Below, piece by piece: positions 4,960 through 13,033 of a DNA stretch of 15,507 nt. The notes under the pieces were generated by a model. The model did not search any database, was not told the DNA's origin, and saw nothing but the letters and a program-made list of their open reading frames with translations. Position 1 is the first letter of the stretch, and each line of letters opens with the position of its first letter. The position numbers and the translations under genes were made by a program. This DNA comes from [Eubacterium] saphenum (GTDB lineage: Bacteria; Bacillota; Clostridia; Oscillospirales; Ruminococcaceae), in contig SFLN01000037.1 of NCBI GenBank assembly GCA_004554555.1, positions 1-15,507 on the forward strand. Direction: 5' to 3'.

Positions 4960-7695
4960 ATGAAGAAATTCGGACTTACAGACCAAGAGGCTGCCGAAAG
5001 CAAACAGAAATTCGGCGACAACTCAATGACGGAAAAAGCCTCCGAGAGCTTTTGGGATAAGCTGAAAGACAATCTCGGCGACCCGATGATTAAAATCCTT
5101 ATCGTGGCGCTTCTTATCAACGTTGTGCTGGCAATTCTCGGCATAACCGGCGTTATCAAGGAGGGCGCGCCCGAATGGTTCGAGCCGCTCGGCATTTTCA
5201 TCGCAATCTGCCTTGCGACGCTCGTTTCAACGTTCTCCGAGTACCGCAACGAAAACGCGTTCCAGAAGCTTCAGGAAGAAGCTTCGCGCATTATGTGCAA
5301 GGTGTACAGAAACGGCGTTATATCGGAGGTTGCAATTAACGACATCGTTGTCGGGGACGCAATTTTGCTCCAGTCGGGCGACAAAATCCCCGCTGACGGT
5401 ATCATCATCGACGGCGATATCAAGGTTGACCAGTCGGTTCTGAACGGCGAGAGCCGCGAGGCTAAGAAAACCGCCATTCCGGACGGCTGGACGGATACCG
5501 ATGACAACATCAACTTCGACAACGAGCACAAGGTGTTCAGAGGCGCTGTCGTTTGCTCGGGCAACGCGGTTATGCAGGTTACGGTTGTCGGCGACAAGTC
5601 GGTTTACGGTAAGATTGCAAGCGAGCTTCAGACCGACGACGACCGCGAAACTCCCCTTAAGCTCAAGCTCACCAAGCTCGCAAACGGTATCTCCAAATTC
5701 GGCTACATCGGCGGTGTGGCTATCGCAATTGCGATGCTTGCGAAAACCATTCTCTTCGACACCGGCTTCCAGCCGATGAACTTCCTCGCGCCCGGCGGAG
5801 AATTTGCGTGGATGGCGCTTATCGAAGCCGTAATTCAGGCGATTATGCTTGCAGTTATCATTATCGTAATGGCGGTTCCCGAGGGACTTCCGCTTATGAT
5901 TGCTATTGTTTCCGCGCAGAATATGGGCAAAATGCTCAAGGACAACGTTCTTGTCCGCAAGGTTGCGGGTATCGAAACCGCAGGTTCGCTGAACATTCTG
6001 TTCTCCGATAAAACGGGCACAATCACCAAGGGCAAGCTCGAAGCAATTAACTTCATCGACGGCGCCGTAAACGAGTACAAGACGATGAACGATGTTAACG
6101 GAAAGCTGAAAGAGCTGCTCGCGCTGTCCATTCACAAAAACACGCTTTCCATCATCAGCGGCGAGGGCAAGGAACGCAAGGTTCTCGGCGGAAACGCAAC
6201 CGAGCGCGCTATTCTCGGCTACGCTGTCGATAACCCGTCAAATGCGGACGTTATCGCTGTCGGAAATATCCCGTTCAACTCCACAAACAAGTACTCCGCA
6301 ACCCAGGTTGACGGGCAGTATTCGCTTTCGCTTATCAAGGGCGCGCCCGAGAAGATTTTGCAGCGCTGCTCGCACTACTACGATAAAGACGGCAACAAGC
6401 AGCCGTTTGATATGGCAGCTCTCAACGCGAAAATCGATGAGCTTGCAAACCGCGCTATCCGTGTTCTCGCGCTGGCAACAAGCGAGGACGCTCTCGGCGA
6501 GGACTCGCTCCCCGATGGCAACAACTGGACGCTCGTAGGCTGCCTTGGCATTCGCGATGAGGTTCGTCCCGAATCCGTTACCGCAATCAAAGAGGTTAAG
6601 GGCGCGGGAGTGCAGGTCGTTATGATTACCGGCGACCGCAGAGAAACCGCTGTCGCAATCGCAAAAGAAGCCGGTCTTATCGATGACGAAAAGACAAATC
6701 TTATGCTCACGTCCGATGAATTGTCGAAAATGTCCGATGATGAAATCAAGGCGAAGCTCAAGGATATCCGCGTAATCGCGCGTGCGCTTCCCTCCGACAA
6801 GAGCCGTTTGGTAAGGCTTGCGCAGGAGCTTGACCTCGTTGCCGGTATGACGGGCGACGGCGTAAACGACTCACCCGCGCTCAAAAAGGCGGATGTTGGC
6901 TTTGCGATGGGCGGCGGAACCGAAGTTGCCAAGGAAGCGTCCGATATCGTTATCCTCGACGACAACTTCAACTCCATCGACAAGGCTATCCTTTACGGCA
7001 GAACAATCTTCAACTCCATCAGAAAGTTCATCGTATTCCAGCTCACAATCAACGTCGCGGCAGTTCTTATCTCGTTTATCTGCCCGCTTATCGGCATCGC
7101 GAACCCGCTGTCGGTTATCCAGATTTTGTGGGTAAACCTCGTTATGGATACGCTCGCGGCACTCGCGTTCGGCGGAGAACCCGCGCTCAAGCGTTATATG
7201 AACGAAAAGCCCAAGCGCAGAAACGAGCCGATTATCAGCAAGTATATGATGAGCCAAATCATCACGGGCGCAGGCTGGACGTTTATCCTGTCGGTTGCTA
7301 TGCTGATTTTGGGCAACTACCCCGCAGGCGATGTGAGCTTTCTCGAACAATGGGGACTGCTCCGAGATATCAACATTGAGGGCGAACCGCACGCAATTCT
7401 TCACACCGCGTACTTCGCGTTCTTTATCCTGATTGCGGTGTTCAACTCCTTCAACGCGAGAACCGAAAAGTTCAACCTCTTCGACAACCTCGGCAAAAAC
7501 AGAGGCTTCCTCATAGTTTTCGGCATTATCACGGCAGTTCAGATTGTTATGACCTATGTCGGCGGCGCAATTCTGAGCGGCTGGGGACTGGTTCTTGTTG
7601 AATGGGCGCTCGTTCTGGCAATGGCGATTTCGATTATCCCGATTGACCTCATCAGAAAAGCAATCGCAAATTCCATTTCAAAGAAAAACAAGTAA
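4960..7695 (+). CDS. Calcium-translocating P-type ATPase, PMCA (type IIB) class
   Basis: This is a full-length 911-aa pump. The phosphorylation site is D350 in SDKTGTITKG. The M4 ion site is P307-E-G-L-P311. The hinge motif is M630-T-G-D-G-V-N-D637. The M5 segment reads QLTINVAAV with N698 and A701, and M6 reads WVNLVMDTLA with N726 and D730. In SERCA the M5 position equivalent to A701 is a glutamate used for the second Ca2+ site. Alanine there is the PMCA pattern and predicts one Ca2+ per cycle, as in the Listeria pump LMCA1. The order is: short cation-ATPase N-domain (about 1-55), M1-M2, actuator domain (VLNGES near 160-166), M3-M4, phosphorylation and nucleotide domains, M5-M10. There is no long C-terminal regulatory tail. 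It should export cytosolic Ca2+ with ATP. Its place between the kinase triad and terD strongly suggests a role in the same system. No TerC is encoded nearby. Confidence 0.95.
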   Translation: MKKFGLTDQEAAESKQKFGDNSMTEKASESFWDKLKDNLGDPMIKILIVALLINVVLAILGITGVIKEGAPEWFEPLGIFIAICLATLVSTFSEYRNENAFQKLQEEASRIMCKVYRNGVISEVAINDIVVGDAILLQSGDKIPADGIIIDGDIKVDQSVLNGESREAKKTAIPDGWTDTDDNINFDNEHKVFRGAVVCSGNAVMQVTVVGDKSVYGKIASELQTDDDRETPLKLKLTKLANGISKFGYIGGVAIAIAMLAKTILFDTGFQPMNFLAPGGEFAWMALIEAVIQAIMLAVIIIVMAVPEGLPLMIAIVSAQNMGKMLKDNVLVRKVAGIETAGSLNILFSDKTGTITKGKLEAINFIDGAVNEYKTMNDVNGKLKELLALSIHKNTLSIISGEGKERKVLGGNATERAILGYAVDNPSNADVIAVGNIPFNSTNKYSATQVDGQYSLSLIKGAPEKILQRCSHYYDKDGNKQPFDMAALNAKIDELANRAIRVLALATSEDALGEDSLPDGNNWTLVGCLGIRDEVRPESVTAIKEVKGAGVQVVMITGDRRETAVAIAKEAGLIDDEKTNLMLTSDELSKMSDDEIKAKLKDIRVIARALPSDKSRLVRLAQELDLVAGMTGDGVNDSPALKKADVGFAMGGGTEVAKEASDIVILDDNFNSIDKAILYGRTIFNSIRKFIVFQLTINVAAVLISFICPLIGIANPLSVIQILWVNLVMDTLAALAFGGEPALKRYMNEKPKRRNEPIISKYMMSQIITGAGWTFILSVAMLILGNYPAGDVSFLEQWGLLRDINIEGEPHAILHTAYFAFFILIAVFNSFNARTEKFNLFDNLGKNRGFLIVFGIITAVQIVMTYVGGAILSGWGLVLVEWALVLAMAISIIPIDLIRKAIANSISKKNK

Positions 7696-7743
7696 AAAAC
7701 GCTCGGCTCTTTGAGCTGATGTAATTTAAAGGAGGAAATAGTT

Positions 7744-8328
7744 ATGGCAGTAAATCTTTCCAAGGGACAGAGAGTTTCTCTCGACAAGTCGGTTACAATG
7801 GCGAGAATCGGTCTTGGCTGGGATATCAACAAGTACGACGGCGGTCAGGATTTCGACCTTGACGCGTGCGTATTCCTGCTCGGTGCAAACGGCAAGGTTC
7901 TCCGCGACGAGGATTTCGTGTTCTACAACAACCTTTCCGCAAGAAACGGCGCTGTTCAGCACACCGGCGACAACCGTACCGGCGAGGGCGACGGCGACGA
8001 TGAGGCTATCATCATCGATTTCACGAAAATTCCTCAGGAAATCGAGAAAATTGCCGTTACCGTAACAATTTTCGACGCGCAGCAGAAAAATCAGAATTTC
8101 GGTCAGGTTTCAAACTCCTATGTTCGCGTTGTCAAAATCGACAGCCCCGACGACCAGAACGGCGAGGAGGTTCTCCGCTTTGACTTGGTTGAGGAGTTTT
8201 CCATCGAAACCGCGCTCGTTGTCTGCGAAATCTACCGCTACAACGGCGACTGGAAGTTCAATGCGGTTGCCGCAGGCTATCAGGGCGGTCTTGAAGCGCT
8301 TTGCAGAAGCTACGGCGTTAACGTTTAA
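7744..8328 (+). CDS. terD: TerD-family calcium-binding stress protein
   Basis: The 194-aa protein is a single TerD domain of normal length, with a strong AAAGGAGG ribosome binding site. It begins MAVNLSKGQRVSLDK, the typical TerD/TerE opening. The calcium-binding acidic positions are intact: D36-F-D38-L-D40 followed by ACVFLL, Y61-N-N-L, and the acidic loop G75-D-N-R-T-G-E-G-D-G-D-D-E87. It also carries the family end pattern YNGDWKFNAVAAGYQGGLEALCRSYGVNV (split here: YNGDWKFNAVAAGY, then GGLEALCRSYG). TerD proteins are soluble, bind Ca2+, and are linked to tellurite, phage, colicin and envelope-stress phenotypes without a firmly known mechanism. It sits directly after a Ca2+ pump gene and before a second, divergent TerD gene. 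Likely role (inference): Ca2+-dependent partner or sensor for the module. Confidence 0.97.
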   Translation: MAVNLSKGQRVSLDKSVTMARIGLGWDINKYDGGQDFDLDACVFLLGANGKVLRDEDFVFYNNLSARNGAVQHTGDNRTGEGDGDDEAIIIDFTKIPQEIEKIAVTVTIFDAQQKNQNFGQVSNSYVRVVKIDSPDDQNGEEVLRFDLVEEFSIETALVVCEIYRYNGDWKFNAVAAGYQGGLEALCRSYGVNV

Positions 8329-8348
8329 TTTACAGAATAATCCAAATC

Positions 8349-8354
8349 GGGAGG
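8349..8354 (+). promoter_or_regulatory. Ribosome binding site fixing a TTG start
   Basis: GGGAGG lies seven bases before the TTG at 8362. No ATG or GTG in the same frame is as well placed, so this site decides the start of the following gene. Confidence 0.75.
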
Positions 8355-8361
8355 CGGCGCT

Positions 8362-9591
8362 TTGAACCAAAATCTAAATCAAATAATTGACGGCGCGCTT
8401 CCCGGCGCGGATATAACGCTGCCGGCGGGTGAATTTGAAGGTCCCGTCATCATCGCAAAGCCGCTCAGAATTTCGGGGAAAAATACCACAGTCTGGGCAA
8501 AAAAAGGCAGCGTTATCGAGATAAAATCACCCGGAGTTTCAATTTCGGATATCCGCGCGGAGCTTACCGAAAGCAGCGAAACCGACTGCGCAATCAAGGC
8601 TTTCTTCCCCGCCGACGCGAAAAATGTCGAGGTTCTGGGAAGCGTGTCGGGATTTGGCGCGGAGGACGGATTTTTTGACGTGCCGCGGACGATAAATCTC
8701 GGCGAGTTTCTTGCCGAAGCGGAAAACACGTTTACCCTTTCGGTGAACGTTCCCGAAAAAACCGAGATTTTGTGCGATATCAAGGAGATTTCTATCTCCC
8801 CGAAAACCCTGGACAAGGGCAGAAACGACCTCACGATAACGGTAAGCGGTATCTCCGAGAAAACCCTGCTGTACGCGGAAATCCTGTTCAGAACGCGCTT
8901 TGTGCGGCGGGTTTACCTTATGGGGAAACCGAAAGCCGACATTCCCGCGGCGGTGAACAAGTGCATTTACACCGCGCCCGAGCGTGATTTCTCGCAGACT
9001 GCCGTGCAGCCGACCGCGCTTGCCGAAAGCGATGTTGTTTCGATGACAAATCAGGCAGACAGCGCGCTTCCCGCTCTCGAAATGAAAAAAGGACAGCGGC
9101 TGTCGCTTGCGGGGTACTTAGGGACGCGGTTTTCCGTGTGGTTCACCTGCGAAAGACCTGCGGGAATGGACATCGACGCGTACGTTTTTCTGCTCGATGA
9201 GCACGAAAAGGCGCTCGGTGACCAAAGCCTGGTGTTCTTCGGGAACGAAAGCTCCCCAAACGGCGAGGTGCGCTTTTTCCCAAAGGATGGGCATATCGAA
9301 ATCGACCTCGCAAAGGTTGACTATCGGGTGAAAAAAATCACGCTTGTCTACTCGATTTACGCGGGCAGCGAGCGGAGCAATTTCTCGCTTACGAGAAACG
9401 CGCGAGTGTCGCTCAGAACCGATTTTGAACGGCTTTCCTTTGTGATGAACGATTTGAAAAACGAAACCACCGCCGTGGCTCTCGAACTCTATCTTTACAA
9501 GGGCGAGTGGAAAATTTCCGTTGTCGGAAGCGGCTACAACGACGGTATGGCAAGGCTTTGCAACAGCTTCGGTATTCAAGTTGAAGAATAA
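8362..9591 (+). CDS. TerD-domain protein with a novel N-terminal beta-rich region
   Basis: The 409-aa product starts at TTG. Residues from about 238 to the end form a TerD domain: MKKGQRLSLAGYLG at 241, MDIDAYVFLLDE at 269, and the end pattern YKGEWKISVVGSGYNDGMAR then LCNSFGIQVEE. This copy has lost calcium ligands. The first Asp of DxDxD is Gly (G268), D270 and D272 remain, and the long acidic loop of TerD is shortened to FPKDGHIEIDL. The N-terminal ~235 residues are not TerD-like. Residues about 1-70 have repeated short hydrophobic strands (ADITLPAGEFEGPVII, LRISGKNTTVWAKKGSVIEI) like the start of a right-handed beta-helix. Residues about 105-200 look like a beta-sandwich linker. No signal peptide is present. 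It may act as a structural or adaptor TerD paralogue that pairs with the intact TerD just upstream. The function of the N-terminus is unknown to me. Confidence 0.85.
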   Translation: MNQNLNQIIDGALPGADITLPAGEFEGPVIIAKPLRISGKNTTVWAKKGSVIEIKSPGVSISDIRAELTESSETDCAIKAFFPADAKNVEVLGSVSGFGAEDGFFDVPRTINLGEFLAEAENTFTLSVNVPEKTEILCDIKEISISPKTLDKGRNDLTITVSGISEKTLLYAEILFRTRFVRRVYLMGKPKADIPAAVNKCIYTAPERDFSQTAVQPTALAESDVVSMTNQADSALPALEMKKGQRLSLAGYLGTRFSVWFTCERPAGMDIDAYVFLLDEHEKALGDQSLVFFGNESSPNGEVRFFPKDGHIEIDLAKVDYRVKKITLVYSIYAGSERSNFSLTRNARVSLRTDFERLSFVMNDLKNETTAVALELYLYKGEWKISVVGSGYNDGMARLCNSFGIQVEE

Positions 9592-9609
9592 ACTAAGGGA
9601 GAAAATGAA

Positions 9610-11787
9610 ATGGCGTTACGGGAGTTTACGAGATATGTCGGCTATGACAACGCCGACAGCTTTCGGGGATTTCTGATACAGCAGTTTGCGGCTTCACAAA
9701 AGGGCGGACTGTTCTTTAAGGAAAAGCTGCCGATGGCGACAACCACCGAGATTTCGGCGGCTTCGGCTTACACGGCGGCAAGCTTCGACAAGGCGGACGA
9801 TATCAAAAAAGCGCTCGAAATGTGGCTTCACGACGCGAACGTTCCCTGCGACAGCGCGGCGATGGCTGAAATTATGGCGAAGGCTGTCGAGGAATGCGGC
9901 GCAAACAAGAAAAATACTTACTTCGTGATTTTGTGCTGGCTGATAAAATATCTCGGCGCGCGCCCGTCAAATCTGCTGTTTATCGGCGCGCCTACGCTCC
10001 GCGAGCTGTATTTTCTGCTGATGATGCAGGCGGCGGGGGTTAAGGTTACGCTGGTGAGCTACGGTCTGGACAAGGATTTCGACAAGCTCGCGTTCTCGGA
10101 CAGAATTGCCGTCAAAACGGGCAAGGAAACCGCGCCGCTCCAAATCGATTTCAGCAAAATCGACCTGTCGCAAGAGGCAAAGCTCGCCGAAATGCACGCC
10201 GAGGGCGAACGCGTAAGCGGGCTTGTAAAGCGGCTTTCCACAACCGCTGCGGGCATTTTTGAGGATTTCCTCAAGGACAGAAAAAACCGCGTTATCGCAA
10301 ACGGCGGCGTTTACACAGAGGACGGCGAAATTCCCGTTTACTGCGCGGCACTGCTTGGATTTGACGAGGACGTTGTGTACACGAATATGCTTGTGAAGTT
10401 CAAGGAGAGCTTCGCGGGGCTGAAGAAGCAGCTTATCTTCATCGAGAAAACGCTCTCAAACCCAAACGCGGACGAGGTGAAAGCGCTCGGCACGGTCACG
10501 CGAACCGGCACGGAAGCGATGATTGACGCGCTTGCGATGTCGATAAATCTGCCCGGCGACAGAACGCGAACCGCGCTTGCTCAGCGGGCACTGAAAGAGG
10601 TGCTCACAAGCCTTGATACCGGCAACCAGACCGTCGTGCTGAACTACGCGAACAAGCTGATAACGTGGCTCTACCGCTGCACTCAGGCGCGAAAATACTC
10701 CGTGCGCTATGAGGATATTCCCGTGATTTTGTACTACGGAGATATCTCACAAAGCGAGGTGTATTTCCTCAACTTTATGTCGCGCTGCGGGTTTGACGTG
10801 ATTTACATCTCCCCCAACCTCAGCAACGCTGAGCTTACCGCTTCCAAAAATCTTGACGCGAGAATGCAGATTTTCAAGCTCCCGCAGTCCCGCGAAAGCG
10901 GCACCTATCCCACGAAAGCCGCCAAAATGAAGGTTGCGACCGTGGCTTATTCGGCGGAGCGCGAGCTTGACACAAAGCTCTACGGCGGCGATACGGGAAT
11001 TTACCGCAATTTCCAGTTCCCGAACAGCCAAAGCGTTACCCTCAAAACAACCTTCGAGGAAATCGATATTTTGTGGAAAGAGGAAGCGCGTTTCCGTCAG
11101 GGCTTTTCTACGGCGGGAAATCTGGTTTCCGTGCCGAATGTGTTCGCGAAAATCAGCGGCGTTGAGGACGGTAATCTTGACAAATACTGGGAAGACGTTC
11201 GCAAAAAGTTAACTCCCGAAACTATTCTTGTCGAGAAAAAACCGAACGGGAACGAGCAAACGCCCGATTTGTCGGCGTATCGGCAGTTTTACCGAAACGG
11301 CGAAATCGACGCGGAAAAGCTGAAAAACTCCACGATGAACAAGTACGGATTTTTGCCCGACAGAATACAGGATATGCTGTTCTACAAGCTGCAGGAGGCT
11401 TGCTCGTCGGGATTTCTGAAGCTACAGGGCGACGACTTGATGTGCGCGGTAATCCATTACGGAATGAGCTTCAACAAGGAGATGCTCCAGATTATCCAGC
11501 GCTTCGATTTCACCCGCAAAATCCCCAAGCTCATCTACATCGACGCTGTTGAGGACACGTTCACGCTGCAAGAGTGCATACAAATCGTTTTGTGCAACCT
11601 AATCGGCTTTGACGTGCTGATTTACACTCCTTCCGGTTACAAAAACCTCGAAACCTTCGTCAAAAACGACGCTTTCGAGGAGCATATAATGAATAAATTT
11701 TTGTACAACGTAGAGGTTCCGAAATTCAAAATACCCTCTGAGGAAAAGAACGGCGGTTTTTTCGGAAAGCTGTTCGGGAAACATTAA
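9610..11787 (+). CDS. yceG: YceG-like protein of the Ter 'biosynthetic module'
   Basis: The 725-aa protein starts at an ATG eight bases after AAGGGAG (9595-9601). It is soluble, with no signal peptide or membrane helix. I assign it to the YceG family on overall character and on gene order, because TelA follows directly as yceG-yceH do in Bacillus subtilis. YceG proteins are annotated as a putative component of a Ter-linked biosynthetic module. No catalytic residues are known to me. The chain contains three similar strand-helix-strand elements at about residues 120-155 (NLLFIGAPTLRELYFLLMMQ then AGVKVTLVSY), 369-405 (IPVILYYGDISQSEVYFLNF then CGFDVIYISP) and 637-680 (IPKLIYIDAVEDTFTLQECI then IGFDVLIYTP), suggesting internal duplication of a Rossmann-like unit. 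It appears longer than B. subtilis YceG (about 540 aa from memory). The C-terminus ends with a basic GGFFGKLFGKH tail. Confidence 0.8.
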   Translation: MALREFTRYVGYDNADSFRGFLIQQFAASQKGGLFFKEKLPMATTTEISAASAYTAASFDKADDIKKALEMWLHDANVPCDSAAMAEIMAKAVEECGANKKNTYFVILCWLIKYLGARPSNLLFIGAPTLRELYFLLMMQAAGVKVTLVSYGLDKDFDKLAFSDRIAVKTGKETAPLQIDFSKIDLSQEAKLAEMHAEGERVSGLVKRLSTTAAGIFEDFLKDRKNRVIANGGVYTEDGEIPVYCAALLGFDEDVVYTNMLVKFKESFAGLKKQLIFIEKTLSNPNADEVKALGTVTRTGTEAMIDALAMSINLPGDRTRTALAQRALKEVLTSLDTGNQTVVLNYANKLITWLYRCTQARKYSVRYEDIPVILYYGDISQSEVYFLNFMSRCGFDVIYISPNLSNAELTASKNLDARMQIFKLPQSRESGTYPTKAAKMKVATVAYSAERELDTKLYGGDTGIYRNFQFPNSQSVTLKTTFEEIDILWKEEARFRQGFSTAGNLVSVPNVFAKISGVEDGNLDKYWEDVRKKLTPETILVEKKPNGNEQTPDLSAYRQFYRNGEIDAEKLKNSTMNKYGFLPDRIQDMLFYKLQEACSSGFLKLQGDDLMCAVIHYGMSFNKEMLQIIQRFDFTRKIPKLIYIDAVEDTFTLQECIQIVLCNLIGFDVLIYTPSGYKNLETFVKNDAFEEHIMNKFLYNVEVPKFKIPSEEKNGGFFGKLFGKH

Positions 11788-11802
11788 AGCGCAAACCGCG
11801 CT
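11788..11802 (+). other. Small hairpin between yceG and telA
   Basis: AGCGC-AAACC-GCGCT gives a perfect five-base-pair stem with a five-base loop, starting right after the yceG stop codon. There is no T-run after it, so it is unlikely to terminate transcription. It could modulate mRNA stability between the two genes or be chance. Confidence 0.3.
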
Positions 11803-11824
11803 AAGTTAAGAAAGGAAAAAGACT

Positions 11825-12997
11825 ATGGGATTACAGTTCACCCCCGGCGCTGCTCAGGCTCAGGCTCAGCCTCAGGTTGTTGAAACCACCGGCACAGTTG
11901 TTACCGCAACAGCAGACGCTGCCGCTCTTGACGCGAAAATCGAAGAGGTCAAGAATTTCAACATCGTTGTAAAGACCGATGAAATCAAGCAGCAGCTCGC
12001 CACCAGCGAGGAAATCGACAAGCTTGTTTCCACAATTAACGTCAACGACTCCTCCACTATCGTTAAGTTCGGCGCAGAGGCGGCTGATGAGATTTCAAAG
12101 GCTTCCGACCAGGTGCTCAACTCGATGAGCCTTGCTCAAATCAACGATACCGGCAATATGATGAAGGCGCTCGCGAACATTATGGACCAGTTCGATATCG
12201 ACGAAATCAAGGACGACAAGCCCGGCTTCTTCGGCAGCCTCAAGAAAAAGCTCGAAAAAATCCTCAACAAGTACGACAATATGGGCAAGGACATCGACAA
12301 GATTTACGTTCAGCTCAAGCAGTACGAGAGCGAAATCGAGGCAAACAACAAGAAGCTCGACGCGATGTACGACGCAAACCTCGGCTATTATCAGCAGCTC
12401 GTTAAGTATATTATGGCGGGTGAGCAGGGCGTGAAGGAGCTTGACGCGTTCATCGAGCAGTATCAGGCAAAGGTTGCCGAGAACCCCGACGACGGCACAA
12501 TCCGTATGGATTTGTCCAATCTCCAGCAGATGCGCGAAATCCTCGACCAGAGAGTTATGGACTTGAAGGTTGCCGAGAACGTTGCGCTTCAGACGGTTCC
12601 GATGCTCAAAACGATGGAGTACTCCAACCTCAACCTCGTGAGAAAAATCAACTCCGCGTTCATCATCACAATGCCTGTATTCAAGCAGGCTCTCGCTCAG
12701 GCGATTATGCTCAAGCGTCAAAGAATTCAGGCTGAAAGCATGGCGGCTCTCGATGAGAAGACCAACGAAATGCTCCTCAAGAACGCGCAGAACACCGTTG
12801 ACCAGTCCAAGATGGTTGCGGCAATGGCTTCCAGCTCGTCCATCAAGGTTGAAACACTCCAGCAGACCTGGCAGACCATCGTCAACGGTATCGACGAGGT
12901 ACAGGCAATTCAGGACCAGGCTCGCGAAAAGCGCAAGACCGACGCTGTTGCACTTGAGCAGATTAAGGCTGATTACAAAAAGCGCATGAAGGCGTAA
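11825..12997 (+). CDS. telA: TelA family toxic-anion/stress resistance protein
   Basis: The 390-aa protein starts at an ATG following an AGAAAGGA ribosome binding site and has the length and make-up of the TelA (YceH/KlaA) family. It has a short disordered N-terminus containing a small Gln-Ala/Pro repeat (AQAQAQPQ), then an almost all-helical, highly charged body. Recognisable family segments include VNDSSTIVKFGAEAADEISK near residue 75, LKKKLEKILNKYDNMGKDID near 140, and the helices around KINSAFIITMPVFKQALAQA near 278. Much of it is likely coiled coil, and there is no signal peptide or membrane helix. TelA proteins were first linked to tellurite resistance (kilA/telA) and later to cell-envelope antibiotic stress. 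The biochemical mechanism is not established. It is the last gene of the operon, 37 bases after yceG, and ends just before the terminator. Confidence 0.95.
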   Translation: MGLQFTPGAAQAQAQPQVVETTGTVVTATADAAALDAKIEEVKNFNIVVKTDEIKQQLATSEEIDKLVSTINVNDSSTIVKFGAEAADEISKASDQVLNSMSLAQINDTGNMMKALANIMDQFDIDEIKDDKPGFFGSLKKKLEKILNKYDNMGKDIDKIYVQLKQYESEIEANNKKLDAMYDANLGYYQQLVKYIMAGEQGVKELDAFIEQYQAKVAENPDDGTIRMDLSNLQQMREILDQRVMDLKVAENVALQTVPMLKTMEYSNLNLVRKINSAFIITMPVFKQALAQAIMLKRQRIQAESMAALDEKTNEMLLKNAQNTVDQSKMVAAMASSSSIKVETLQQTWQTIVNGIDEVQAIQDQAREKRKTDAVALEQIKADYKKRMKA

Positions 12998-13003
12998 AAA
13001 ATC

Positions 13004-13031
13004 GGGCGGGAGATTTCCCGCCCTTTGTTTT
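13004..13031. terminator. Rho-independent terminator, likely bidirectional
   Basis: GGGCGGG (13004-13010) pairs with CCCGCCC (13017-13023). One further A-T pair gives an eight-base-pair stem with a GATT loop. TTTGTTTT follows on the plus strand for the ter-like operon. On the minus strand the hairpin is followed by GATTTTTTACG, so it can also end the convergent aminopeptidase transcript, whose stop codon is at 13034. Confidence 0.9.
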
Positions 13032-13033
13032 CG

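Larger units (their letters stand above)
1344..13031 (+). other. Putative eight-gene ter-like operon
   Basis: All eight genes from 1417 to 12997 point the same way. The gaps between them are 18, 21, 48, 48, 33, 18 and 37 bases, each gene has its own ribosome binding site, and no convincing internal terminator is seen. The unit begins at the consensus promoter (1309-1337) and ends at the hairpin at 13004-13031. Gene order is vWA, PP2C phosphatase, kinase, Ca2+ ATPase, TerD, TerD fusion, YceG-like, TelA. Co-transcription is an inference from spacing. Confidence 0.8.

Noticed and set aside
5227..6135. Long open frame (302 codons) on the minus strand inside the Ca2+ ATPase gene
   Set aside because: It lies wholly opposite a clearly conserved P-type ATPase, gives a composition typical of reverse-frame translation (rich in N, H, R, V), and has no recognisable domain.
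7701..7716. GCTC/GAGC pairing between the ATPase and terD as a terminator or riboswitch
   Set aside because: The stems are four base pairs, overlap each other, and have no T-run or known riboswitch features.
12095..12721. 208-codon minus-strand frame opposite telA
   Set aside because: It is fully antisense to a well-matched TelA and is rich in H, L and V, as expected from reading the reverse of coding DNA; no domain recognised.
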